A DNA stretch of 60,000 nt from Liolophura sinensis (lineage: Eukaryota > Mollusca > Polyplacophora > Chitonida > Chitonidae), in assembly GCF_032854445.1 (NCBI RefSeq), contig NC_088295.1, positions 92,995,805 to 93,055,804 of the forward strand, in the 5' to 3' direction. Made by a program: the position numbers and the translations under genes. The notes beneath the pieces were generated by a model. That model was not told the DNA's origin, made no database searches, and worked only from the letters and a program-made list of their open reading frames with translations. Positions 13,801 through 21,646 of the stretch are shown one piece after another (position 1 is the first letter of the stretch; every line of letters starts with the position of its first letter).

Positions 13801-16800
13801 AGCATTGGGGTGTGGTATGTTGTAGGTACACATGTGGCATGGGATGAGGTACATGTGTGTAGCATTGGGGTGTGGTATGTTGTAGGGACACGTGTGGCAT
13901 GGGATGAGGTACATGTGTGTAGCATTGGTGTGTGGTGTGTTGTAGGGACACGTGTCATGGGAAGGGGTAAGGTATGTAGCATTGGGGTGTGGCACGTTGT
14001 AAGTACACATGTGGCATGGGATGAGGTACAAGTATGTAGTTTGGGGTGTGGTACGTTGTAGGTACACATGGCATGTGATGAGGTACATGTATGTAGCATT
14101 GGGGTGTGGTATGTTGTAGATACACATATGGCATGGGATGGGTTTTATGTATGTGTATGTGGCATGGGATGAGGTACATGTATGTAGCATGGGGGTGTGG
14201 TATGTTGTAGATACACATGTGGCATGGGATGGGTTTTATGTATGTGTATGTGGCATGGGATGAGGTACATGTATGTAGCATTGGGGTGTGGTATGTTGTA
14301 GGTACACATGTGGCATAGAATGAGGTACATGTGTGTAGCATTGGGGTGTGGTATGTTGTAGGTACACATGTGGCATGGGATGAGGTACATGTGTGTAGCA
14401 TTGGGGTGTGGTATGTTGTAGGTACACATGTAGCATGGGATGAGGTATATGTGTGTAGCATTGGGGTGTGGTATGTTGTAGGTACACATGTGGCATGGGA
14501 TGAGCTACATGTGTGTAGCATTGGGGTGTTGTATGTTGTAGGTACACATGTGGCATGGGATGAGGTACATGTGTGTAGCATTGGGGTGTGGTATGTTTTA
14601 GGTACACATGTGGCGTGGGATGAGGTACATGTATGTAGCATTGGGGTGTGGTATGTTGTAGGTACACATGTGGCATGGGATGAGGTACATGTGTGTAGCA
14701 TTGGGGTGTTGTATGTTGTAGGTACACATGTGGCATGGGATGAGGTACATGTATGTAGCATTGGGGTGTGGTGTGTTGTAGGTACACATGTGGCATGGGA
14801 TGAGGTACATGTGTGTTGCATGAGGTGAGGTGTGTAGCCTGGGTTAGGGGAGAGCAGTGTGGTGGTGAGGCCTACATATAGCATTGAGCAGGGGAGGTAC
14901 AGAGTGTATGCAGGATCAGCATGTGATAGGCAGCATGAGGGCATGGTTCATATGTAGGTTGCTGTGGTCCTGATCATTTGACTGTTTCATCTGTATAATG
15001 AGAGTGTTTGTCCTTGGTTCTCATGTGTCAGAATGCAGTGTCTTTGAAATCCTGGATGGTTAGTTTATCACTGTCTTTGTTTTTGTTTGACAGGTTTGGC
15101 TGTTAGACTAGAAAATCCTGGGGTACCAATCAGTGTGTTGAGAGCTCCAGGCAATGTACCACAGGTAAGCCTGAGACACAGTGTTCACAAATCTCTGCTA
15201 AACTTATCATATCTCTTTGTGCTGTGATTGCTATTATGAAGTTAGTATTATTGTTGTGAGAAGGAATGGTGAAATAATCTGTTTGTGATGTGGCTTGTTA
15301 CCTTTGTAGACACCGTGGTCCAGACAACCGGGTGTGGTAGAACCAAGGCCTGGGTTAGGAGCAGGCCTTCCTGTAGGGAGGGGAATGAGGCCCCAGGGTC
15401 CATCACCTGGGCCCCCACCTTTGTCAGGCCCTGGGTGCACACTTCCTGCAGCAAGGCCTGGGATGGCAAGTACGTGAGATCAGGCTCTGATTGCATGATC
15501 ACTTAGGCATCGTTGGTTTGCATAATGATTGTGACAAGTTGTTCTGGGGTAAATATCCAGGGTAAATATCGAGGGCTTAGGTATGACTGGAGTACATACA
15601 GTTTTGTAACAAGCTTTTGTGGGGTAAGTATGAAGGGGTTAGGTATGACTGGAGTACATACAGTTTTGTAACAAGCTTTTGTGGGGTAAGTATGAAGGGG
15701 TTAGGTATGACTGGAGTACATACAGTTTTGTAACAAGCTTTTGTGAGGTAAGTATGAAGGGGTTAGGTATGACTGGAGTACATACAGTTTTGTAACAAGC
15801 TTTTGTGAGGTAAGTATGAAGGGGTTAGGTATGACTGGAGTACATACAGTTTTGTAACAAGCTTTTGTGAGGTAAGTATGAAGGGGTTAGGTATGACTGG
15901 AGTACATACAGTTTTGTAACAAGCTTTTGTGAGGTAAATAGGAAGGTGTTAGTGAAGGATTTGTGAAAGCCGGAATACATTCTAATTAGGTATTTTTAAT
16001 TAACGTGTTTGAAAGAGTATTAGAACTGTAGTACTTGTGAAAAAATTAATAATTGTAACAGATGCTACATTAATAAATTATTTACATGGATTTTATATTC
16101 GATGGCACTTATTTTGCGGAAATGTGTTTGCCGCGAAATCCACGAATGTTAGTGCCATGCGAATAAAGAGGCATTTACAGTAATTGGTAGAACTTCACAT
16201 ACACCTTCAATACACCTCGCATACCTCCCAAGTATACCTCAGGCACACAAGCTACGCCTAAGTGGTACCTCTCAGATGTACCTCAAGTATACCTCCAGTA
16301 CATCTTGTAAGGGTATAGATATGCTTGTGGAATGATATTGGTAAATAAATATTCTGGTATTTGGTATGACTGTTCTTCTGTGTCTTTGCAGATGGAGGTT
16401 GTGGGCGGGGTGTGCTGGGACCATTAGCTCATCAGATCACACAGTTCCGGGTGCCCGTAGGACGGGGCTTTGCACCTCCCTCTATGACAGGTAACAAAGC
16501 CAGTCAATCTATTGCGCATATATACTTCACAAACTGTGGAAGTGTTTATACACATTTTAAAAACTGTCAAATTTTATTTTTAGTGCAATTTAAAAGTATT
16601 TTAGATACTAGTCTGTTAACCGTCATGAGATGTGACTTCACAGGACGTATTTTGTTTTAACTATTTGGTTACAAGATTGTGAATCCATGGCGCTCCATGT
16701 TCATGTGTTTAAAAGTATAGCAGAAATGTAGGTATTGGAGCATGTGTAATGAAAACCACCTTCCGAGATGACGTGCACGGTGCACAGGTACTTGTGTATT

Positions 16801-16926
16801 CACGCAGCTTTAGAAAAAAAACTCCAGTTGGATGCTCCAATGTGGATCACCGCCCACTCACCGGTTCATTGTTTTGCAGCTGCAGTGGGTGATGGAATGG
16901 CCGGCATGTCTCTCAGCAGTGACTGA
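1752..16926 (+). CDS. MAEL: Maelstrom (MAEL), C-terminal part, ten exons
   Basis: Joined exons are 1752-1885, 3857-4059, 4767-4829, 5690-5927, 7038-7116, 11298-11360, 15094-15164, 15310-15469, 16392-16490 and 16880-16926. All junctions are GT-AG and phase-consistent, giving about 384 residues and a TGA stop. Maelstrom is a piRNA-pathway protein of animal germ cells that acts in nuage and nucleus in transposon silencing. The identification comes from the MAEL domain. HQIPYENF, the motif PPVYCR and the segment CEYHEELECKYCSLG line up, without a gap in the last block, with the vertebrate segments around HKIPISNF, PPIYCK and CKWHEENDILFCALA. The Cys/His residues that belong to the conserved metal-binding signature are kept. 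After the domain comes an acidic S/D/E patch (exon 5) and a Pro/Gly/Arg-rich tail. The N-terminal HMG box and first half of the MAEL domain must lie upstream of the window. Introns are swollen by minisatellites. The gene converges on the minus-strand VWDE-like gene. Confidence 0.88.
1895..3765. repeat. 24-bp minisatellite in MAEL intron (family A)
   Basis: About 78 copies are present of a 24-bp unit containing gtgatggtgacctggtccca. The array fills the whole intron between the exons at 1885 and 3857. Because 24 is a multiple of three, long spurious open frames arise on both strands. A 116-bp higher-order unit with the word catgaaagtgacc recurs around 2743 and 2859. Confidence 0.93.
3857..4059 (+). 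CDS. MAEL: MAEL exon 2 in window (MAEL domain)
   Basis: The acceptor is ttctttgcag and the donor gtaagt. The exon encodes PSVYRETKKCLEWLHFMA and then a helix-rich stretch ending TSYDFTPNHL. It matches the vertebrate MAEL part in which a Trp-Cys-Leu or Cys-Leu-x-Trp helix is followed by the sequence before the CxxH motif. It ends in phase 2. Confidence 0.88.
4222..4362 (-). mobile_element. SINE fragment (molluscan tRNA-SINE tail), minus strand
   Basis: Reading the minus strand gives gcagaccttcc-type sequence reversed, then ...caccataatactgg... and the tail agagaaatattcttgagtat. It is diverged from the copies at 6051 and 30563. It lies in the MAEL intron between the exons at 4059 and 4767. Confidence 0.7.
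4767..4829 (+). CDS. MAEL: MAEL exon 3 in window (CxxH...C metal-site exon)
   Basis: This 63-nt exon encodes CEYHEELECKYCSLGIIRRYA. The C-x2-H and later Cys positions coincide with the conserved MAEL-domain metal-binding residues, and 18 positions from the His align with the vertebrate protein without gaps. The acceptor is atttacag and the donor gtaagt. Confidence 0.9.
4830..5689. other. MAEL intron, unique
   Basis: The sequence is AT-rich with no repeat array. A frame that stays open ahead of the exon at 5690 is interrupted by the splice acceptor and is not coding. Confidence 0.5.
5690..5927 (+). CDS. MAEL: MAEL exon 4 in window (end of MAEL domain and linker)
   Basis: It encodes FVMFDELSEVYPFELTPQHL, the last conserved block of the domain, and then a Pro-rich linker, RMSYSELARKGG and a charged stretch ending DYRYTR. 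The acceptor is acaatgtag. The donor used here is gtactg at 5928, which is weak but is the one that keeps exon 5 in frame. A better-looking donor, gtaacc, sits at 5872. It is in phase with exon 6 and would skip exon 5. Confidence 0.8.
6051..6219 (+). mobile_element. 5'-truncated SINE in MAEL intron
   Basis: The core begins at ggcttcctctctggctgtaa, continues through ggaaggtctg...cctgcagatggtcgtgg and ccaccataatgctggccgtc, and ends with the tail gtgaaatattcttgagtacg followed by aaacaccaatcaaataaa. The tRNA-derived head is missing. Confidence 0.82.
6220..7037. other. MAEL intron, unique
   Basis: The sequence is AT-rich. Around 6472-6525 a few words (gttcaaatccagctcctt) resemble the promoter-box end of the SINE head, too short to call. 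Nothing else is visible. Confidence 0.4.
7038..7116 (+). CDS. MAEL: MAEL exon 5 in window (acidic/basic patch)
   Basis: It encodes QFETSDSDEERHERKDATSL and a short tail ending at a Pro codon plus one base. The acceptor is a tandem gcagcag, so the first Gln may be optional. The donor is also doubled, with GT at 7117 and 7120, and use of the second adds one Gly. Both choices keep phase 1. Confidence 0.75.
7200..11095. repeat. 73-bp minisatellite in MAEL intron (family B)
   Basis: About 53 copies are present of a 73-bp unit containing ggtattggctaacctgta and catgacagaagccttgtac. The 73-bp step is shown by frames starting at 8956/9029 and 10708/10781/10854. Longer periods of 292 bp (4 units, 9248 versus 9540) and 584 bp (8 units, 9759 versus 10343) show later block duplications. 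The array ends in a SINE remnant. Confidence 0.95.
11098..11197 (+). mobile_element. SINE tail fragment at end of 73-bp array
   Basis: The words ctgcccggtttcc, gccgtaatgcaggtcactgt and gtgaaatattcttgagta, followed by cgtaaaacaccaatgaaat, match the core and tail of the SINE at 30563. The last 73-bp unit runs straight into it. Confidence 0.75.
11298..11360 (+). CDS. MAEL: MAEL exon 6 in window (small Ser/Gly-rich exon)
   Basis: The 63-nt exon has acceptor tttttacag and donor gtatgt. In phase 1 it encodes AKSAGSVQSLQGSRPPGGVGR. It lies between the 73-bp array upstream and the 29-bp array that begins directly at the donor. The assignment rests on phase and splice sites, because this tail is not conserved. 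Confidence 0.68.
11361..11990. repeat. About 29-bp minisatellite (family C)
   Basis: About 21 variable units contain ggtaggtacacatgtagcat followed by tggggctt. The array starts at the donor of the MAEL exon ending at 11360. It is related to the 60-bp array at 13290. Confidence 0.9.
12290..12618. mobile_element. Foldback (long inverted-repeat) element, copy 1
   Basis: The left end cagatgaaagactataaaac and the reverse complement of the right end, cagatgaaagaccattaaat, start an imperfect inverted repeat of about 110 bp per arm. Both arms run through gaaaaatag, gattta, a T-rich tract and catttaaaac. The left arm also contains tatggtgg...ggtgggacc, a word shared with the larger element at 50845. 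There is no coding sequence inside, so it is non-autonomous or decayed. It lies in the same MAEL intron as arrays C and D. Confidence 0.75.
12619..13289. other. MAEL intron, unique
   Basis: AT-rich sequence lies between the foldback element and the 60-bp array. I see no exon or repeat in it. Confidence 0.4.
13290..14850. repeat. 60-bp minisatellite (family D)
   Basis: About 26 copies of a 60-bp unit contain gtatgttgtaggtacacatg and ggcatgggatgaggtacatg. Each unit is two diverged halves, each resembling the 29-bp unit of family C. A variant unit with ggttttatgtatgtgtatgt recurs near 13575, 14140 and 14230. Confidence 0.95.
15094..15164 (+). CDS. MAEL: MAEL exon 7 in window
   Basis: The acceptor is tttgtttgacag and the donor gtaagc. 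The exon encodes LAVRLENPGVPISVLRAPGN and VPQ, entering in phase 1 and leaving in phase 0. It follows the 60-bp array directly. It is a non-conserved tail segment assigned by splice signals and reading frame. Confidence 0.68.
15310..15469 (+). CDS. MAEL: MAEL exon 8 in window (Pro/Gly/Arg-rich tail)
   Basis: It encodes 53 residues rich in Pro, Gly and Arg, including RPGLGAGLPVGRGMRPQGPS and a run of prolines. The acceptor is cctttgtag and the donor gtacgt. The composition is low complexity, and one VGRG motif is present. Confidence 0.7.
15545..15950. repeat. 62-bp minisatellite (family E)
   Basis: About six nearly identical 62-bp units contain ggtatgactggagtacatac and ttttgtaacaagcttttgtg. 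The array begins shortly after the MAEL exon ending at 15469. Confidence 0.95.
16080..16186. mobile_element. Hairpin MITE-like palindrome
   Basis: The left arm ttatttacatggattttata...ttcgatggcact pairs with the right arm, whose reverse complement is ttactgtaaatgcctctt...ttcgcatggcact. An inner pair tttgcgg/ccgcgaaa sits at the centre. It is about 107 bp with no coding capacity. Confidence 0.6.
16392..16490 (+). CDS. MAEL: MAEL exon 9 in window
   Basis: It encodes GGCGRGVLGPLAHQITQFRV followed by PVGRGFAPPSMT. Two further GRG motifs are present. The acceptor is gtctttgcag and the donor gtaaca, with phase 1 at both ends. Confidence 0.7.
16880..16926 (+). CDS. MAEL: MAEL terminal coding exon
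   Basis: The acceptor is gttttgcag. The exon encodes AAVGDGMAGMSLSSD and ends with TGA at 16924-16926. In the frame imposed by exon 9 this is the first stop, and non-coding sequence with poly(A) signals follows. Confidence 0.72.
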
Positions 16927-18000
16927 GAGGAGAATGAGGGTATCTTGAACACTCATCAAAGAGATGAAGTATGCAGGTAACCAGGGATTGGGAAGTCACG
17001 GTGGAAGCCTGGAAGTCACTGTGGAAGCCTGTCCACTGATCGTGTGACAGGATGGGCTGACCAGAAGGTTCCCTGTGCTATTGGACTCCATCAGCAGAAT
17101 TGCTGCTAAAATGTTCATGATTTGTGATAAATTTATGGAGCCAATGTTAGTGAGATCATCACTTTAAGGTTGTTTTACTTTGTAACTTTGTCTCTGTTTT
17201 ATTAAAAATGACATGATGGTAACATCGTCATCTAAGAACAAAGTAGTTATGACTAAGGTCTTTGTGTGCAAAGCCCGTTTTCAAGGTAGTCAGATTTGAG
17301 TCAAAATGTGAAGTGCTACATGAACAATGTTCCAGTGTGTAAACCATCAATTTTACTGTTGTATTAACGTCTAAGATTCGTTATGCTTTTGCTCATACTG
17401 TATGTTCGGTGTGGCAAGATGGAAGCTACCAAGACCGGTTCACAGAGCAGTTTAATAATGTCAGGAATGTATGTATATAGCACAGCATAGTTTTGGCAAA
17501 ATCTGGTTTTGACATGCAAAATTCATGTCAAAAAATGTAGTTTAAACGTATGTCTCTTCAGTACAGGGTAGAAATCTTCAGCTGTAGTACTGTGTAATCT
17601 TCATGTGTAGTTTACTTCCAGTTTAATGACATATGGTAAACTTTATCACTATGACAGGTGTATGCTGTCATTGCAATCAAGTTTACCAATGTTCAACCGA
17701 ATATATAAATAAAATCAGCAGTTACATGTAACTGCTTACCAGTTTCAGATGATTCATTTCTTTTAGGTCACATTGTTAAACGTATCAGCAAGATGCAGTT
17801 CCTGCATACGTCAGCTATTATCCATAGTGTCAGGTGATGACGCACACCCAGTATAAACAAACTGGTGTAGGTATACAGGATGAAGGTCAATCAGGTTAAA
17901 GGCTATAATTGTGTTTCTTGATCAGATTTTCAAGTTGGGTCAGTGCTAATGGACAAATCATGTAACCAATATGCCCAAATTAAACTGCTAAATAAAAAAT
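16927..18000 (+). other. MAEL: MAEL 3' UTR and downstream unique sequence with poly(A) signals
   Basis: There is no reading frame of note after the MAEL stop. AATAAA hexamers occur at 17708-17713 and 17991-17996, and either could end the transcript, giving a 3' UTR of about 0.8 or 1.1 kb. Past this point unique sequence continues to the 28-bp array at about 18378. Confidence 0.55.
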
Positions 18001-18377
18001 AATGGTGCTTTTAAAATATGCACTTTCCATAATTTGTGCCTTTGTGTTTTATTTCATACATGGTAGGTTTTGTCACACTATGAGTCCCTTGACTACCATA
18101 TGTGTTCTGATAGGAAATGTTTGCAAGTTTTCCAAAACAATGACAGTGGAGCAGTAGTTGTGTCAGTATACAGAGGTCCAGTGTATGCCTCAAGTGGCAT
18201 TTCCTGCTGGGGTGGCTGGAGTACAAGTAGTTATTCCTCTAAAAACTGGAAAACTTCTTTAATTCTGTGGATGGGAGAGGAATACAAGGCACTCAAGTCT
18301 AATATGGAAATATCACCTTTCTGCGTTGATGCAACATTGATTTTTCCTCTGTTCTCAGCAACACTGATTGTTCTGTT

Positions 18378-21110
18378 TTGATATAGAAGTGATCACCCTC
18401 CTGTTCTGATACAAAAGTGATCACCCTCCTGATACAAAAGTGATCACCTTCCTGTTCTGATACAGAAGTGATCACTCTCCTGTTCTGATACAGAAGTCAT
18501 CACTCTCCTGTTCTAATACAGAAGGGATCACTCTCCCATTCTAATACAGAATTGATCACCCTCCTGTTCTGATCCTCAAGTGATCACCCTTCTGTTCTGA
18601 TACAGAAGTGATCACCCCCCTGTTCTGATCCTCAAGTGATCACCCTTCTGTTCTGATACAGAAGTGATCACACTCCTGTTCTGATCCTCAAGTGATCACC
18701 CTCCTGTTCTGATACAGAAGTGATCACCCTTCTGTTTTGATATAGAGGTGGTCACTCCCCTGTTCTGATACAGAAATGTTCACCATCCTGTTCTGATATA
18801 AAAGTGGTTACTCCCCTTTTCTGATGCAGAAGTGATCACTCTTCTTTTCTCATGCAGAAATTATTACTCTCCTGTTCTGATATAGAAATGATCACTCTCC
18901 TATTCTGATATAGAAGTGGTTACTCCCCTTTTCTGATGCAGAAGTGATCACTGTGCTGTTCTCATGCATAAATTATTACTCTTGTGTTCTGATATAGAAA
19001 TGATCACCCTCCTGTTCTGATATAGAAGTGGTTACTCCCCTTTTCTGATGCAGAAGTGATCACTGTGCTGTTCTCATGCATAAATTATTACTCTTGTGTT
19101 CTGATATAGAAATGATTACTCCCCTGTTCTGATCCTCAAGTGATCACCCTTCTGTTCTGATACAGAAGTGATCACCCCCCTGTTCTGATCCTCAAGTGAT
19201 CACCCTCCTGTTCTGATGCAGAAGTGATCACTGTGCTGTTCTCATGCATAAATTATTACTCTCCTGTTCTGATATAGAAATGATCACCCTCCTGTTCTGA
19301 TACAGAAGTGGTTACTCCCCTTTTCTGATGCAGAAGTGATCACTGTGCTGTTCTCATGCATAAATTATTACTCTCCTGTTCTGATATAGAAATGATCACC
19401 CTCCTGTTCTGATATAGAAGTGGTTACTCCCCTTTTCTGATGCAGAAGTGATCACTGTGCTGTTCTCATGCATAAATTATTACTCTTGTGTTCTGATATA
19501 GAAATGATTACTCCCCTGTTCTGATACAGAAGCGGTTACTCCCCTTTTCTGATGCAGAAGTGATCACTGTCCTGTTCTCATGCATAAATTATTACTCTCC
19601 TGTTCTGATATAGAAATGATCACCCTCCTGTTCTGATATAGAAGTGGTTACTCCCCTTTTCTGATGCAGAAGTGATCACTGTGCTGTTCTCATGCATAAA
19701 TTATTACTCTCCTGTTCTGATATAGAAATGATCACCCTCCTGTTCTGATACAGAAGTGGTTAATGGCCTGTTCTGATACAGAAATGATCACTTTCCTGTT
19801 CTGATACAGAAGTGATCACTCTCCTGTTCTAATACAGAAATGATCACTCTCCTGTTCTGATACAGAAATGGTCACCCTCGTGTTCTGGTACAGAAGTAGT
19901 CACCGTCCTGTTCTGATACAGAAGTGATCACCCTCCTGTTCTGATACAGAAGTGATCACCCCTCTGTTTTGATAAAGAAGTGATCACTCCCCTGTTCTGA
20001 TATAGAAATGTTCATCCTCCTGTTGTGATACAGAAGTGGTTACTCTCCTGTTCTGATACAGAAGTGATCACTTTCCTGTTCTGATACAGGATTGACCACC
20101 CTCCTGTTCTGATACAGAAGTGATCACTCTCCTTTTCTAATACAGAAATGATCACTGTCCTGTTCTGATACAGAAGTGATCATCCTCTTGTTTTGATATA
20201 GAAGTGATCACTCTCCTGTTCTGACACAAAAGTGATCACCCTCCTGTTCTGATACAGAAGTGATACTCTCCTGTTTGATATAGGTATGATCACTCTCCTG
20301 TTCTGATACAGAAGTGGTCACTCTCTTGTTTTGATACAGAAGTGATTACTGTCATTTTTTTAATAGAGAGGAGATACAGAAGTGGTCACCTTTATGTTCT
20401 GATACACAAGTGGTCACTCTATTGTTTGATATAGGTATGATCACTCTCCTGTTCTGATACAGAAGTGGCCACTCTCTTGTTTTGATACAGAAGTGATTAC
20501 TGTCATTTTTTTAATAGAGAGGAGATACAGAAGTGGTCACCTTTATGTTCTGATACACAAGTGGTCACTCTCCTGTTTGATATAGATATGGTCGCTCTCC
20601 TGTTCTGATACAGAAGTGGTCACTCTCCTGTTCTGATACAGAAGTGATCAATCTCCTGTTTGATATAGGTATGATCACTCTCCTGTTCTGATACAGAAGT
20701 GGTCACTCTCCTGTTTGATATAGATATGGTCGCTCTCCTGTTCTGATACAGAAGTGGTCACTCTCCTGTTCTGATACAGAAGTGATACTCTCCTGTTTGA
20801 TATAGGTATGATCACTCTCCTGTTCTGATACAGAAGTGGTCACTCTCTTGTTTTGATACAGAAGTGATATACTGTCATTTTTTTAACAGAGAGGAGATAC
20901 AGAAGTGGTCACCTTTAATATTCTGATACACAAGTGGTCACTCTCCTGTTTGATATAGATATGGTCGCTCTCCTGTTCTGATACAGAAGTGGTCACTCTC
21001 CTGTTCTGATACAGAAATGATCACTCTTGTGTTCTGACACAAAAATGATCACGTGTTTTGATGCAGACGTGATCACCTGTTCTGATACAGAAGTCATCCT
21101 TCCCCTGCTT
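18378..21110. repeat. 28-bp minisatellite (family F)
   Basis: About 97 units of about 28 bp contain ctgttctgatacagaagtga followed by tcac. Most units carry the palindrome gtgatcac. From about 18840 to 19700 four units form a 112-bp higher-order repeat marked by ctgttctcatgcataaatta at 112-bp steps. The array lies between MAEL and the 3' end of the minus-strand gene. Confidence 0.93.
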
Positions 21111-21233
21111 TTATGCAGGTACTGACTGCGGTTTTCCCCTTTTTCTTGCATCTTCGATTGTGAAGACGATGGCTTTACTTTTTAATAAATGATCTTGCAT
21201 CTTTGTGCTCTGGTACAAAAGCTGATTCAGTGT

Positions 21234-21239
21234 TTTATT
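21234..21239 (-). terminator. Poly(A) signal AATAAA for the minus-strand gene
   Basis: The plus strand reads tttatt, so the minus strand reads aataaa, about 165 nt downstream of the TAA at 21403. This supports a transcript end here. Confidence 0.5.
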
Positions 21240-21402
21240 CAGTTACAGTTTATAATGTTTAATGGTAAAGTTGGAGTTTAGAAATTAATCTGTACAAATA
21301 CAAATATTACACTGGTTTTGATTACGTAGAAGTTAAATAAGGCAGAATCTGGTGCTTCCATTGATGTTTTATGCATAGATGTTTTAATTGTCGCGTGTAA
21401 GC

Positions 21403-21646
21403 TTATAGCTGTGTTATCCCATCAGGACAGATAGGGGAATACTGTACGTACAACGGCAGTGGAGGGAAGCACAGTGCCCTTAAGCGGCTCCTAGTCTTGT
21501 CCGAGATGGCACAGGGCAGGGTGTCCAGCTCATTCATGTCGGCCAGCAAGCACATGTGACTCTGCAGGCTTGGCAGCAAGCCGGGGTAGATACAGATCAG
21601 GTTCAACCCAAACTCTCCATTTTTGACATAATAACTGCACACCTCA
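21403..21646 (-). CDS. Candidate 3'-terminal exon of the minus-strand gene
   Basis: After the acceptor cccctgcag at 21647, one frame stays open for about 81 codons to a TAA at 21403. It reads EVCSYYVKNGEFGLNLIC and continues to LCFPPLPLYVQYSPICPDG, with several Cys. A poly(A) signal follows 165 nt downstream. The problem is phase: the preceding exon (25482-25607) ends in phase 1, which would give a different frame that stops after about 15 codons at TGA. So this is either the true end in the short frame, the end of an isoform with an unseen exon, or the last exon of another gene. I do not recognise the family. Confidence 0.35.

Noticed and set aside
13236-14944. His/Pro/Thr-rich minus-strand frames of up to 329 codons and Gly/Val plus-strand frames
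   Set aside because: These are products of the 60-bp unit, which keeps frame because 60 is divisible by three. They have no splice or start context.
18070-18381. 103-codon plus-strand frame
   Set aside because: There is no domain, no splice context and no similarity I recognise. It ends at the start of the 28-bp array.
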